DNA of 41,433 nt, from the NCBI GenBank assembly GCA_025055835.1, contig JANWWR010000166.1:1-41433 (forward strand), read 5' to 3'. The notes below the pieces were generated by a model that had not been told where the DNA came from, ran no database searches, and saw only the letters and a list, made by a program, of their open reading frames with translations. Position numbers and translations under genes: made by a program. This stretch comes from Gemmatales bacterium (GTDB lineage Bacteria; Planctomycetota; Planctomycetia; Gemmatales; HRBIN36). Positions 6,941 to 16,542 of this stretch are shown here, one piece after another; the first letter of the stretch is position 1, and every line of letters begins with the position of its first letter.

Positions 6941-9652
6941 TTACAGAGTCCGTTGAACCTCTACGACGCGGAAGGCCTCGATGACATCGCCTTCCTTGAC
7001 GTTGTCGTAGCCGGCGATCTTCATGCCGCAGTCGTAACCCTCGCGGACTTCTCGAACGTCATCCTTGAAGCGCTTCAGGGATTCCAGCGTGGCGACCCGA
7101 TCCGGCGGCGGATAGATGACCACGCCGTCGCGAATGACCCGGACGCGGGCATTGCGTTCGATGACACCCTGGGTCACATGGCAGCCAGCCACGGTACCGA
7201 CTCTGGGCACCTTGAAGGTCTGGCGGACGACGGCCCGGCCCAGAGGAACGACCTCCTCCCGCGGTTTCAGCTTGCCTTGCAGGGCAGCCTTCAGGTCGTC
7301 GGTCAGGTTGTAGATGATGTCGTAATGACGGATCTGGACGCCCTTCGCCTCGGCCAAGGCCCGGGCACGCTCATCCGGCACCACGTTGAAGCCGATGATC
7401 AGCGTGTCCTCCGGCGAGGCCAAGGCCAGGGTCACGTCCCCCTCGGTGATCGCTCCGACGCCCGCATGAAGCAGCTTGAGCCGCACTTCCTCGTGCGTCA
7501 GCTTCTCCATCTCTTTCTTGATCGCCTCGATGGAGCCGCGAACGTCGGCCTTGAGGATGATCTTCAGTTCGACCACTTTCTTCTTGCCCAGGTCTTCCAG
7601 GCGGAAAGTAGCCGGTTTGAAATCTGAGATGACCCGCTTGCGTTCCCGACGTTTTTCCGCCACCTCGCGGGCCAGGCTGAGGTCGGGGACGACCTGGAAC
7701 TTGTCACCGGCGTCGGGCGGTTCATCAAGCCCGGTGACGCGAACCGGGACGCTGGGGCCTGCGGACTCGATGTGTCGGCCGTGGTCGTCATACATGGCCC
7801 GTACCCGGCCGTAGGACGCCCCGCACAGGATCACGTCGCCGCGATGCAGCGTGCCGTTCTGCACTAACAGCGTCGCCACCACGCCTTCGTTTTCCGTGAG
7901 TTTGGCTTCCAGGCAGGTGCCCACGGCAGGCCGATTGGGATTGGCCTTGAGTTCTTTCAGTTCGGCCACCAGGGAGATCATGTCGAGCAGTTCGTTAATG
8001 CCGCGCGCCCGCCCCGGCGTGGCGACCGTTTCGACAAATGGCGTATCGCCGCCCATGGTGTCGGGCACCAGTCCCAGAGAGTAAAGCTGCTGCCGGGTCT
8101 TGTTCAAATTGGCGTTGGGCAGGTCCACCTTGTTGATGGCGACGACGATCGGCACGCCGGCGGCGCGGGCATGGCTGATAGCTTCCTCGGTCTGCGGCAT
8201 GACGCCGTCGTCGGCTGCCACCACAAGAACGACGATGTCCGTCACCTGCGCACCACGGGCACGCATCTCGGTGAATGCTTCGTGGCCGGGGGTGTCCAGG
8301 AACGTGATCGGACGTCCGGAATGCTCAACCCGCCAGGCCCGCAGGTGCTGCGTAATTCCGCCCGCTTCCGTGGAAACGACGTCGCTCTCCCGGATGCGGT
8401 CGAGCAGGCTGGTCTTGCCGTGGTCCACATGGCCCATGACCGTGACGATGGGAGCACGCGGAACCAGGTCTTCCGGCTTGTCCTCGACCTTGAGCTGCTC
8501 CAGAAGCTGCTCCTCGGGATCGAGAGGCTTCTTGACCTCCAGTTCGCAGCCGAAATCCAGAGCGAGAAGCTGAGCTTCCTCAATGGACAGTTCGGCATTG
8601 ATGTTGGCCATCCGGCCATGCTCCATGAGTTTCCGGAGCAGGTCCGGGGCACGAATGCCCAGGGCCTCGGACAAGGTCCGCACTGTAATGGGCGGCTCGA
8701 CAGGAATTTTGCCCTTGCGTGGCTGGGTGCCGAGTTGCCGCTGGACTTGCTTCTGCCGCTGACGCCGCAAGCGGGCGGCGGGACTATCATCGTCTTCCAG
8801 GGTGCGAAGCAGGTTCAGTTCTTCGTCCTGTTCCCGACGCCGCTTGGCCTGTTCCGTCCGCCGCTTATGCCGCTCATCACGTCCCGTGACGGCACCCGGC
8901 CGACGCCGACGATCTCCCGTTCCCTCCTCGTCTTCCTCTTCCGGCAAGGGCGGGACGACGATTTCCTCGCTCTTGGGCGGCAAAGGCTTGCCGGTCAGGA
9001 CACGGGTGATCTCCGTGGGCTTGAGTTGACCCTGAGTAATGCGAGCCAACTGGTCCGGCGTCAGCTTGACGGCGGGCTTGAGGGTCGGCCCCTCGCCCTT
9101 CTTTTCTTCCTTGGTCGCGGGAGGCGGTTTAGGCTTCGGAGGCGGTGCCAGAGCCGCAGGCGGCGTCACCGTGCCGCTGGGACGGAGAATGCGGGGAACC
9201 CGAGGTTGTTCCTGCCGCGGGCGCGCTTCCTTCTCCGCTCCACCACCCGGAGACGAACCGGCCTGCGTTCCCGACGGGGAGGATTGCCGGCGAAGCTGAT
9301 TCAAATCTCGAATGGGCCGGGTCGGCAGGACGGGGACGGCAGGGCGCGGAGGAGTCACCGGCGGAGGTGCCACGGCGGTACCCGTCTGCGGGGTCGAGGG
9401 CGGAGGTGGAGCCGCCGGGGCCTTCGCTGCCGGGGCAGCAGCGACCGCTGCTGGTGCCGACTCCCGCGGAGCAGCCGCCGGGGCCGACTTGCGGTGCAGC
9501 AGTTTCTCGATGGCCTCCTGTTGCTCCGCATCCAGACTGCTTAACTGGTTTTGGACGGGGATGTTCGCCTGGCGGCAAAGATCCAAAAGCTCCTTGCTTT
9601 TGAGATTCAGCGATCGCGCCAGTTCGTACACCCGGACCTTGTCTTTGCTCAA
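6941..9652 (-). CDS. infB: Translation initiation factor IF-2 (TTG start)
   Basis: IF-2 is the GTPase that places initiator fMet-tRNA on the 30S subunit and promotes 50S joining. This 903-residue copy has the IF2-N module ([20 protein letters not shown]), a long low-complexity linker rich in Pro, Ala, Arg and Glu (about residues 60-320), a second IF2-N-like module near 325-375, and the G domain from about residue 404: [12 protein letters not shown] (G1), GGITQH (G2), DTPGHEAF (G3), NKVD (G4). Domains II, III and C2 follow, ending with [16 protein letters not shown] and [15 protein letters not shown]. The usual G5 Ser-Ala-Lys is replaced by a Val-Ala-Thr-like stretch. I start at TTG 9652 because GAGGAG lies six bases upstream; the longer frame has only another TTG and swallows that site. 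nusA is not upstream. Confidence 0.96.
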   Translation of the reverse strand: MSKDKVRVYELARSLNLKSKELLDLCRQANIPVQNQLSSLDAEQQEAIEKLLHRKSAPAAAPRESAPAAVAAAPAAKAPAAPPPPSTPQTGTAVAPPPVTPPRPAVPVLPTRPIRDLNQLRRQSSPSGTQAGSSPGGGAEKEARPRQEQPRVPRILRPSGTVTPPAALAPPPKPKPPPATKEEKKGEGPTLKPAVKLTPDQLARITQGQLKPTEITRVLTGKPLPPKSEEIVVPPLPEEEDEEGTGDRRRRPGAVTGRDERHKRRTEQAKRRREQDEELNLLRTLEDDDSPAARLRRQRQKQVQRQLGTQPRKGKIPVEPPITVRTLSEALGIRAPDLLRKLMEHGRMANINAELSIEEAQLLALDFGCELEVKKPLDPEEQLLEQLKVEDKPEDLVPRAPIVTVMGHVDHGKTSLLDRIRESDVVSTEAGGITQHLRAWRVEHSGRPITFLDTPGHEAFTEMRARGAQVTDIVVLVVAADDGVMPQTEEAISHARAAGVPIVVAINKVDLPNANLNKTRQQLYSLGLVPDTMGGDTPFVETVATPGRARGINELLDMISLVAELKELKANPNRPAVGTCLEAKLTENEGVVATLLVQNGTLHRGDVILCGASYGRVRAMYDDHGRHIESAGPSVPVRVTGLDEPPDAGDKFQVVPDLSLAREVAEKRRERKRVISDFKPATFRLEDLGKKKVVELKIILKADVRGSIEAIKKEMEKLTHEEVRLKLLHAGVGAITEGDVTLALASPEDTLIIGFNVVPDERARALAEAKGVQIRHYDIIYNLTDDLKAALQGKLKPREEVVPLGRAVVRQTFKVPRVGTVAGCHVTQGVIERNARVRVIRDGVVIYPPPDRVATLESLKRFKDDVREVREGYDCGMKIAGYDNVKEGDVIEAFRVVEVQRTL

Positions 9653-9658
9653 GACCGA

Positions 9659-9664
9659 CTCCTC
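9659..9664 (-). promoter_or_regulatory. Ribosome-binding site that fixes the infB TTG start
   Basis: On the minus strand GAGGAG is followed by six bases and then TTG AGC AAA GAC. This is an ideal Shine-Dalgarno spacing. It argues that translation begins at TTG 9652 rather than at an in-frame TTG six codons upstream (9670), which would place the site inside the coding sequence. Confidence 0.75.
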
Positions 9665-9780
9665 ACGCAAAAACCGTCATTTACATGGCCCTACCTCCCA
9701 CAGAGTCAGGCAACAACTCGCCACGGCCGAGACGACCACGCCTCAGCCTCGCAAGCTGTATGGACGTATCCTATCGCAGA

Positions 9781-9859
9781 CTGCTGGGGCCTTTGTGGTG
9801 ATTCTATTGTAAGCGCTTGCCAGCAGACGAAAAGCCCTACTTGCCTCTGGCAAGGGCTT
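9781..9859. repeat. Two inverted repeats in the infB / PSCyt divergent promoter region
   Basis: CTGCTGG (9781-9787) is matched by CCAGCAG (9820-9826). Just beside it lies a compound hairpin: AAGCCC (9832-9837), a three-base bulge, TTGCC, a three-base loop, GGCAA and GGGCTT (9854-9859). The block lies in the 271-base gap between the divergent infB and cytochrome-type genes. It could fold in the infB leader or act as an operator. No coding sequence is apparent in the gap. Confidence 0.45.
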
Positions 9860-9876
9860 CCCTCTGGGGGTATACT
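9848..9876 (+). promoter_or_regulatory. Candidate promoter for the PSCyt/PSD - DUF1501 pair
   Basis: TATACT (9871-9876) matches the -10 consensus at five of six positions. A weak -35 (TGGCAA, 9848-9853) stands 17 bases upstream. Transcription would start near 9883, giving a leader of about 40 bases before the ATG at 9924. The -35 overlaps the hairpin described for 9832-9859. The call rests on consensus only. Confidence 0.35.
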
Positions 9877-9923
9877 CCCATCAATCCCGCCTGGATCGTC
9901 CTGCCTGGATATGAGGGCCTGCC

Positions 9924-12617
9924 ATGCGACCCGGCCGAACCCTAGGGATGTGCCTCTTCTCCGTCTTGTCGGTCACCCTGTCGGTTTCGGCCCAGGAGGT
10001 GGAGTATCAACGCGACGTCAAGCCGATCCTGGCCCGGTGCTGCTCCTGCCACGGGGCCTTGCGACAGAAGTTCGGCCTCCGCCTGGACACGGCTGAACTG
10101 ATCCGCAAAGGCGGTAAAAGCGGACCGGCGATCTTTCCCGGCGATCCCGACGGTTCGTTGCTGATTCAGGCCGTGATCGGAGAGGAACGGTCGCGGATGC
10201 CGCCGGAGGGCGAAGGCAAGCCGTTGACCCGCGACGAGATCGAAATCCTGAAGCGCTGGATTCAACAAGGAGCCAAGGCCCCACCCGAACCGACTCCGCC
10301 CGATCCAAAAAGCCATTGGGCGTTCGTCAGACCGCGGCCGACACCGCTTCCCGAGCCGCCGCCCGGCTGGCGAGTCCATAACCCGATTGACATCTGGATC
10401 GCTGTCCAGGATTCCGCCGCCGGTCAGGCTCAAGCTCCCGAGGCGGATAAACCCACGCTCTTGCGGCGGGTGTACCTCGACCTCATCGGTTTGCCGCCCA
10501 CCCGGGAGGAATTGCACGCTTTTCTCGCCGATGACTCCCCCGATGCCTACGAGCGGGTCGTGGATCGCCTGCTGGCCGACCCCCGCTACGGTGAACGCTG
10601 GGCAAGGCACTGGATGGACGTGTGGCGGTACAGCGACTGGTACGGTCGTCGTCAGGTGCCCGATGTCTGGAACAGTGCACCGCAAATCTGGCGCTGGCGC
10701 GATTGGATTGTCCGGTCGCTCAACGAGGACAAGGGCTATGACCGGATGGTCCAGGAGATGCTGGCTGCTGACGAGATTTGCCCCGAGGACGATTCCGCCG
10801 TCGTGGCCACCGGCTTCCTGGTCCGCAATTGGTACGCTCTCAATCCGCATCAATGGCTGCGGGACTGCGTGGAACACACGGGCAAGGCCTTTCTCGGCCT
10901 GACGCTCAACTGTGCCCACTGCCACGATCACAAGTACGACCCGATCAGCCAGGAGGAGTATTTCCGCTTCCGGGCCTTCTTTGAACCGCTGCAACTGCGG
11001 CAGGACCGTGTGCCCGACGAGCCGGACCCCGGACCGTTTCAAAAGTACGAGTACAGCGTGGTGCGAAGGGTGCAGCGGTTCGGTCTGATTCGTGTCTTCG
11101 ACGAACGGCTCGATGCTCAGACATTCATGTACCACGGCGGCGATGAGCGGAATCGCATGCAGGGCCGACCGCCGGTTACCCCCGCTGCTCCCGCCTTTCT
11201 CGGCGGAGACCGATTGACTATCCAGACCATCTCGCTCCCGCCGTCGGCCTGGTATCCGGGGTTGAAACTGTTCCTCCGCAGGGAGGAGCTGGCCCGAGCC
11301 GAGGCCGAACTGGCTGCGGCAGGCAAGGCGCTACAGGATGCGGAATCGGCGTTGCGTCTAGCTCGAGAATGGCTCGGCGCGGTCGAATCGCAACCGGAGG
11401 CTGATCTGCCTCAGCCTCCGCCCCGCTTTCTCGATGCCCGCCAGGCCGCCCGCACCACGGCAAGACAAGCAGCACACCAACTGGAGAAGGCCCAACTCAC
11501 TCTCGGCTGGAAGCAAGCGAGTCGGCAGGCTCTCGAAGCCCGGATCGCCGCCGACGATGCCAAGATTTCGTCCCATCCCGACGCCGACCGACTTGCCAGG
11601 GCGGCGGCCAAGGCGGAACGCCTGGCAAACTACCATGCGGCTCGCGTTGCCCTCTTGGATGCCGAGCTTATCGGCAAATCGGACCAGATCGCCGCCGCCC
11701 AGAAAGCCCTGTCAGCCGCCGAGCAAGCCTTGAATCAAGAAACGACGCAGTACTCCCCGCTGAGTCCGGTCTATCCGTCGCAAAGCAGCGGCCGCCGCAA
11801 GGCTTTGGCTCAGTGGATCACCTCGCCGGAAAATCCCCTGACGGCCCGCGTTGCCGTCAATCACATCTGGATGAGGCACTTCGGCGAGCCGCTGGTACCG
11901 ACCGTGTACGACTTCGGCCGCAACGGAAAACCGCCCAGCCATCCGCAACTGCTCGACTGGCTGGCCCTGGAACTGATGCACGGCGCACAAGATGAGGGCG
12001 GTTTGAATGCGACGGGGGCTGCCTCGGTTGGCGGTTGGAAGATGAAACGACTCCATCGGTTGATCGTGACCAGTGCGGTGTACCGACAAGCTTCCTGGAA
12101 TCGGCCCCCCAGACGCCTGGAAGCGGAGGCCATTCGAGACAGCATCCTTTACTTGGCCGGTGTGCTCGATCAACGCATGGGTGGACAGGAATTGGAAACG
12201 GACCAGGACGGAAAAACCACCCGGCGCAGTCTGTACTATGCCATCTATCCCGAGGACGGCGGCCACCTGCCGATCCTGAGCATGTTCGATCCGCCCGACC
12301 CCTGCGACTGCTATCGCCGCAGCGAAACCGTCGTGCCGCAACAGGCCTTGGCTCTGACCAACAGCGATCTGCTGGTGCGGAGCGCTCGAAAAGTGGCTGA
12401 GCGACTGGCCTCCATCACCGATCCAAGGGAATTCATTCTCGCTGCCTTTGAGACAGTGCTGGCTCGGCCAGCGGACGCCGAGGAAATTGCCGTTTGCCTC
12501 GACTTCCTCGCTCGACAGGAAGCGGTCTATCCTGAAGGTTCCCAACGTCGGGAAAGGGCAAGGGAAAGCCTGATTCGGGTGCTTTTCAATCACAACGATT
12601 TTGTGACGGTGCGGTGA
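9924..12617 (+). CDS. Planctomycete cytochrome C / DUF1549 / DUF1553 (PSD1) protein
   Basis: An exported 897-residue protein of a family greatly expanded in planctomycetes. After a signal peptide ending near VSAQE comes the PSCyt1 domain (about residues 27-118), with the c-type heme motif CCSCH and the later axial-Met region RMPPEGE. A DUF1549 domain follows (about 160-360) with RRVYLDLIGLPPTREEL and a second CxxCH motif, CAHCHDHKYDPISQEEYF. A coiled-coil-like Ala/Glu/Arg region covers about 450-610, then DUF1553 with RKALAQWITSPENPLTARV, NHIWMRHFGEPLV and ALTNSDLLVRSARKVAERL. Function is not established; an electron-transfer or polysaccharide-related role in the periplasm has been proposed for the family. 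A GAGGG site precedes the ATG. The DUF1501 gene starts 22 bases after its stop, the standard pairing for this family. Confidence 0.94.
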   Translation: MRPGRTLGMCLFSVLSVTLSVSAQEVEYQRDVKPILARCCSCHGALRQKFGLRLDTAELIRKGGKSGPAIFPGDPDGSLLIQAVIGEERSRMPPEGEGKPLTRDEIEILKRWIQQGAKAPPEPTPPDPKSHWAFVRPRPTPLPEPPPGWRVHNPIDIWIAVQDSAAGQAQAPEADKPTLLRRVYLDLIGLPPTREELHAFLADDSPDAYERVVDRLLADPRYGERWARHWMDVWRYSDWYGRRQVPDVWNSAPQIWRWRDWIVRSLNEDKGYDRMVQEMLAADEICPEDDSAVVATGFLVRNWYALNPHQWLRDCVEHTGKAFLGLTLNCAHCHDHKYDPISQEEYFRFRAFFEPLQLRQDRVPDEPDPGPFQKYEYSVVRRVQRFGLIRVFDERLDAQTFMYHGGDERNRMQGRPPVTPAAPAFLGGDRLTIQTISLPPSAWYPGLKLFLRREELARAEAELAAAGKALQDAESALRLAREWLGAVESQPEADLPQPPPRFLDARQAARTTARQAAHQLEKAQLTLGWKQASRQALEARIAADDAKISSHPDADRLARAAAKAERLANYHAARVALLDAELIGKSDQIAAAQKALSAAEQALNQETTQYSPLSPVYPSQSSGRRKALAQWITSPENPLTARVAVNHIWMRHFGEPLVPTVYDFGRNGKPPSHPQLLDWLALELMHGAQDEGGLNATGAASVGGWKMKRLHRLIVTSAVYRQASWNRPPRRLEAEAIRDSILYLAGVLDQRMGGQELETDQDGKTTRRSLYYAIYPEDGGHLPILSMFDPPDPCDCYRRSETVVPQQALALTNSDLLVRSARKVAERLASITDPREFILAAFETVLARPADAEEIAVCLDFLARQEAVYPEGSQRRERARESLIRVLFNHNDFVTVR

Positions 12618-12639
12618 AACGGGAGCAAAGGAGACGGAC

Positions 12640-14121
12640 ATGTACCCTGAACCCCATTCGATCTGGTCGCGTCGGTCCTTCCTTTGCGATGTCGGCATGG
12701 GCTTCACCGGCCTGGTGTTGGGTGCGATGCTGCACCGCGACGGCATCGTTCGAGCCCAGCCTGCCGAAACGGAGAGCCTTCCCGATGGCAAGCCGCATCA
12801 TACCCCCAAGGCAAAGTCCGTCATCTGGATTTTTCTGTCCGGCGGCTACAGCCATGTTGAGACCTTCGACCCGAAACCAGCCCTGAACCAGTACGCGGGA
12901 ATGACGTTCGACAAGACGCCCCTGAGCAACCCGCTTACCTCGCCGCTGCACGACAAGCGATCCCGTTCTGTTGTCGCTGCCGAGATCAACGTCCGCGACA
13001 AATACCCGATCATCTTCCCGATGCAGGTGGGCTTCAAAAAGCACGGCCAAAGCGGCATCGAGATCAGCGACTGGTGGCCGCACCTGGCGACGTGCGTGGA
13101 CGACATCGCCTTCGTCCGCAACGTCTGGACCACCGACAACGACCATGCCGCGGAAAACCAGATGCACACCGGCCGCCATCGGCTCGACGAACCGCAGCCG
13201 AGCATCGGTGCCTGGGTGAACTACGGGTTGGCCACGCTCAACGAAAACCTGCCGAGTTTCGTCGTCCTGGGAGGACCGACCAACTCGACCACGCGGCAAT
13301 CCATCGACGCCTACTACCTGGGTCCGCGGTATTCCGGGGTGCCGTTGAAGCTTGATCCAAGCAATCCCTTGCCCTTCGGTCGCCGACATCCGGAGGTTCT
13401 GGATCGGGAACAGGAGAACGAGTACGAACTCATTGGTCGGCTCAACGGTCTGGCCGGGGTTCGCTATCCGGAGGACGATCGGTTGCGGGCACGCATCCGC
13501 GCCTATGAATTGGCCTTCCGGATGCAGACGGCGGTGCCGGAGGTATTGTCGTTCACCTCAGAAACCGCAGACACCCGTCGGCTTTATGGTCTGGACGAAG
13601 ATGCCACCCGCGTGGCAGGACAGCGTCTGCTGGCGGCCCGGCGACTGGTGGAGCGCGGCGTTCGTTTCGTGCAGGTCTATCCCAGCGGTTACGGGGCGTG
13701 GGACTCCCATCAGAAACTGCGGGAAAATCACGCCAAATTGTGCGCCAGCGTGGACAAGCCGGTGGCCGGTCTGCTCAAGGACCTCAAGCAGCGCGGCTTG
13801 ATGAACGATGTCGTCGTTGTCTTCTGCACCGAGTTTGGACGGACGCCGGGACTGGAACAGCGGGCCGGCGGCAAAGATGGTCGGGACCATCATCCGCACG
13901 GGTTCACGATCTGGATGGCCGGGGCCGGCATCAAGAGCGGCGTGGTTCACGGTGCCACGGACGAACTGGGCTTCCATGCCCTCGAACCAGCCCATTATGT
14001 CACGGACATCCACGCCACCGTCCTGCACCTGCTGGGTCTGGATTCGCGTCGGCTGGTCTATCCAGGACGAAAACGCCTGGAAATCGACTACGGCACTCCC
14101 ATCCACGACATTATCGCGTGA
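12640..14121 (+). CDS. DUF1501 protein with Tat signal
   Basis: A 493-residue DUF1501 protein. The N-terminus SRRSFLCDVGMGFTGLVLGA carries the twin-arginine motif, so it is probably folded with any cofactor before export. The body resembles the alkaline phosphatase/sulfatase fold: KSVIWIFLSGGYSHVETFDP near residue 50, TDNDHAAENQMHTGRH, VVVFCTEFGRTPG near 390 and GRDHHPHGFTIWMAGAG. These Asp, His and Glu clusters look like metal-binding positions, but no activity is proven for the family. AAGGAG precedes the ATG. It lies 22 bases after the PSCyt/PSD gene, its usual operon partner in planctomycetes, so the two probably work together in the periplasm. Confidence 0.93.
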   Translation: MYPEPHSIWSRRSFLCDVGMGFTGLVLGAMLHRDGIVRAQPAETESLPDGKPHHTPKAKSVIWIFLSGGYSHVETFDPKPALNQYAGMTFDKTPLSNPLTSPLHDKRSRSVVAAEINVRDKYPIIFPMQVGFKKHGQSGIEISDWWPHLATCVDDIAFVRNVWTTDNDHAAENQMHTGRHRLDEPQPSIGAWVNYGLATLNENLPSFVVLGGPTNSTTRQSIDAYYLGPRYSGVPLKLDPSNPLPFGRRHPEVLDREQENEYELIGRLNGLAGVRYPEDDRLRARIRAYELAFRMQTAVPEVLSFTSETADTRRLYGLDEDATRVAGQRLLAARRLVERGVRFVQVYPSGYGAWDSHQKLRENHAKLCASVDKPVAGLLKDLKQRGLMNDVVVVFCTEFGRTPGLEQRAGGKDGRDHHPHGFTIWMAGAGIKSGVVHGATDELGFHALEPAHYVTDIHATVLHLLGLDSRRLVYPGRKRLEIDYGTPIHDIIA

Positions 14122-14159
14122 TCGCTTGCGGTTCGGTGCCTGCTGGAAGGGAACCGATC

Positions 14160-14630
14160 TCAAACGGCCTCGGTCTGCCCGACATTGGGTGCGTTTTCTT
14201 CCTGCACCGAAATGCTGGCTCGCATGGCCTTCAGGACCGGCTCGGCAAGGTCGGCGTCGAGATCGCTTGCCTGACAAATGACCAGATAGGTCGCCCGTTC
14301 GGTGCGGAAGCTGCGGATCCAGCAGGTATTGGCGAAATCCAGCGTGAAGAACTCGACATCGCACCCGCTGGAGGCGTACCCAGCGATTTCCTCCCCTTCG
14401 CAGGGGAAGGTGTCCATTTCCGGGTAATCTTCCTGAAGCGCCAGTAACGTCGCTTGCAGGAGCGCGTCCACTTCGGGCCGCTGGGGATGGACGCTGAGCA
14501 TGAGGAACGCAGTCCCGGGGCTGGGACTCTGCACGGCTACTGACCAGCCCTGCTCGAGCGGACTTTCGTCAATGACCCAGTTTTCCGGATAAAGAAACCG
14601 GACGCCTTCCTTGGAGAACACCGCGGGCAT
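14160..14630 (-). CDS. Hypothetical protein, possible PsbP/DcrB-like fold
   Basis: A 156-residue acidic protein with no clear signal peptide. It begins MPAVFSKEGVRFLYPENWVI. The phrase 'F-x-YPxNW' followed by alternating strands (SVAVQSPSPGTAFLMLSVHP) and a late block (YLVICQASDLDADLAEPVLK, MRASI) is the pattern of small PsbP/DcrB-like proteins, in which a short N-terminal 'YP-x-W' motif leads into a beta sheet and ends with a helix. I cannot assign a role. A GGGAG site lies upstream of the ATG. It converges on the DUF1501 gene with 38 bases between stops. Confidence 0.75.
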   Translation of the reverse strand: MPAVFSKEGVRFLYPENWVIDESPLEQGWSVAVQSPSPGTAFLMLSVHPQRPEVDALLQATLLALQEDYPEMDTFPCEGEEIAGYASSGCDVEFFTLDFANTCWIRSFRTERATYLVICQASDLDADLAEPVLKAMRASISVQEENAPNVGQTEAV

Positions 14631-14754
14631 GGCTCGGCTCCCGTGCTAGAGGGAATGGGACCGCTAGTGTCTGTTATAGGGCACGGTGAGACAAACCGCA
14701 TCCCGTCGCCGACGGATTCCGGCCAGGAGAGCAGCTTCTGGAAATGCGACTTGT

Positions 14755-16044
14755 TCAGGGGCCGAGCAACCGACGGCGGATTTCCGTTTCCAACTGTGTT
14801 TTGCTCCGCGTCGTCAGGCCCTCAGCCCGCCACACGATTTCGCCGTTGGAGTCCACCAACAACAGCGTGGGGAAACTGCGAATCTCCAGACGATTGAGGA
14901 CAGGGCAGGCATTCCCATCCCCCATGAGCACCTTGTAATTCAGGTTATGCCGGGTTTTGACGAAGCGGATGCGGTCAGCTTTTTCCTCCGTGGCACCCTC
15001 TTCGTAGGCGATGCCGATGATCTCCAATCCGGCGGCTCCGTAGCGACGCTGGAGATCGACGAGGTAAGGGAGGCTCTGCATGCACGGCGTGCACCAGCTT
15101 CCCCAGAAATCCAAGAGCGTGAGCTTGCCGCGTTGCTCCTGGAAGCGGAATGGCTGGCCGTTCAGGTCCGGCAGCGTGAAATCAACCAAGCGGTTGCCGA
15201 CGAGAACGCAGTCGGCGGGCGCCGTGCCGCGGTTGTTCCGCGAAGACGATGCACTATCCGAAGCTGCCGCGCCGGGAAGCTCGGCCCGGGGTGGGTTGTG
15301 GGCGGCCAGACCAGGTCCAAGCGTCTGATACTCGGGACGGATAGGAGGCAGGCGATCCCGGGGGGACGGTGCGGCGTAACCGGGAGCTTCACTCGCCCCG
15401 GTTTGGTCGGATTCTTCGACGGATCGGCCACGCTCAGGTTCATGCAGATAGCGGGGTGCGGCGTCGGGAGCCCAGCTTTGCTCCCGGCTCTCCGACGAAG
15501 GTTCCCGCGCCTTGCGTGTGTTCGATCCCTTGGAGGTGGCTGGCGGACCTTGTCGGGATCCGAGCGGCTCGGGAGCGGGTAGGTCTTCGCTGACTTTGAT
15601 GACCAGCACGACGTTGGGTGGCGAGGCGATGGTGGTGCCGCCCAGGACCGCATCGCCCTTGCGTGCTCGGGCTGCCAAGCGGTAGCGGCGTCCCGGTTCC
15701 AGGCCCTGAATCACGAAGTAGCCTTCCGCATTGGCTGTGATTTCTGTCGGCTCGCCCTGGGAGTCATCCAGGGCCTGCACCTGGATGATCGCTCCGGGCC
15801 GTTGCTGATTGAACGTGTCGATGACCCTGCCGGCCAGAACGCCACGGGGATCGCTGCTGCCGATGCGGGCTGATGGAGGGCCGTCGATGGGATCGGGAGG
15901 CGGAGGCGTGGTCTCGAACCAGTCCTTGTTCTTTTTCGGGGTCGAACCTTTGCCAAACCACTCCGCCTTTTTCTCCTTCAAGGTCGCGCAACCGACCAGC
16001 AGGGCGATCAACAAACCAGAAAGCAACAGGCACGGGCGGAACAC
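14755..16044 (-). CDS. Lipoprotein with Ig-like regulatory domain and TlpA-type thioredoxin domain (GTG start)
   Basis: A 429-residue envelope thiol-disulfide protein. The GTG at 16044 gives MFRPCLLLSGLLIALLVGC, a compact lipoprotein signal with lipobox LVGC; a GAGGG site lies just upstream. The same frame is open to an ATG at 16146, but that adds an Arg-rich stretch. About residues 70-170 form a carboxypeptidase-regulatory-like fold (GVLAGRVIDTFNQQRPGA, GYFVIQGLEPGRRYRLAARA). A Pro/Ser/Arg-rich linker leads to the TlpA/AhpC-like domain: NGQPFRF, TLLDFWGSWCTPCMQSLPYL with C318-x-x-C321, and SFPTLLLVDSNGEIVWRAEG with the cis-proline near residue 392. It probably reduces or exchanges disulfides in periplasmic proteins while anchored to a membrane; the Ig-like module may bind a partner or the wall. 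Confidence 0.9.
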   Translation of the reverse strand: MFRPCLLLSGLLIALLVGCATLKEKKAEWFGKGSTPKKNKDWFETTPPPPDPIDGPPSARIGSSDPRGVLAGRVIDTFNQQRPGAIIQVQALDDSQGEPTEITANAEGYFVIQGLEPGRRYRLAARARKGDAVLGGTTIASPPNVVLVIKVSEDLPAPEPLGSRQGPPATSKGSNTRKAREPSSESREQSWAPDAAPRYLHEPERGRSVEESDQTGASEAPGYAAPSPRDRLPPIRPEYQTLGPGLAAHNPPRAELPGAAASDSASSSRNNRGTAPADCVLVGNRLVDFTLPDLNGQPFRFQEQRGKLTLLDFWGSWCTPCMQSLPYLVDLQRRYGAAGLEIIGIAYEEGATEEKADRIRFVKTRHNLNYKVLMGDGNACPVLNRLEIRSFPTLLLVDSNGEIVWRAEGLTTRSKTQLETEIRRRLLGP

Positions 16045-16542
16045 GGTTCGACCCTCGTGGCGACGGATTGGCCGAGGCAGACGCTGAGCATCTCTCGGCA
16101 CGCAAGTCTTGCCGCGCTTCGGCCTCCTGACCTCGCTGGTCTTCACGCTTTGTCGCCAAATCCGAGGTCACCCGGCTGGATTGGCTTGCACAGCCCGCAG
16201 AGTTTCCCGCCGGACTTTCCGTCACGGCCGATATTTTTCAAAATCCCGTCAACAGCTGCCGCCTGATACCGGAAGTCAGCTTCCCGGGCAAGGGCCAGCG
16301 AGCCGGGTGAGGCAGCGTGGTGCTTCTAAGAGCTTCCGTCCTTTCCAGGTGCACGGTATTGAGGCCTTCAGGGCGGCTGTCCGGGTTTGTCCCGTTTGGC
16401 CAGTTTGTCCCGTCGCTTCATTCGGAGAATGGAGAACGGCGGTAGGCAACCGGCGAGCAAGCTCGGCCTTTCCCGAACCAGTCCGCGGTGATATAAGACA
16501 ACGGCCCTGATCCCGCAGGGAACGGAGTCCTGGAGAAGACCC
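16045..16542. other. Intergenic region between divergent lipoprotein and TIGR03009-type genes
   Basis: About 500 bases with no convincing gene. The first 100 bases form the open but unlikely upstream extension of the lipoprotein frame. An 11-base direct repeat (GTTTGTCCCGT at 16385-16395 and 16403-16413) lies mid-region. A promoter-like sequence for the plus-strand gene is listed separately. I see no RNA gene. Confidence 0.5.
16469..16497 (+). promoter_or_regulatory. Candidate promoter for the TIGR03009-type gene
   Basis: TATAAG (16492-16497) matches five of six -10 positions. TTTCCC (16469-16474) is a poor -35 at the ideal 17-base spacing. Transcription would begin near 16504, about 40 bases before the ATG at 16543. 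Consensus evidence only. Confidence 0.35.

Noticed and set aside
8171..9544. Plus-strand frame opposite infB
   Set aside because: Low-complexity mirror of the IF-2 linker; no ribosome-binding site or domain.
16385..16413. Direct repeat GTTTGTCCCGT, two copies 18 bases apart
   Set aside because: Only two copies and no uniform spacer array, so not a CRISPR; might be an operator but there is no further support.
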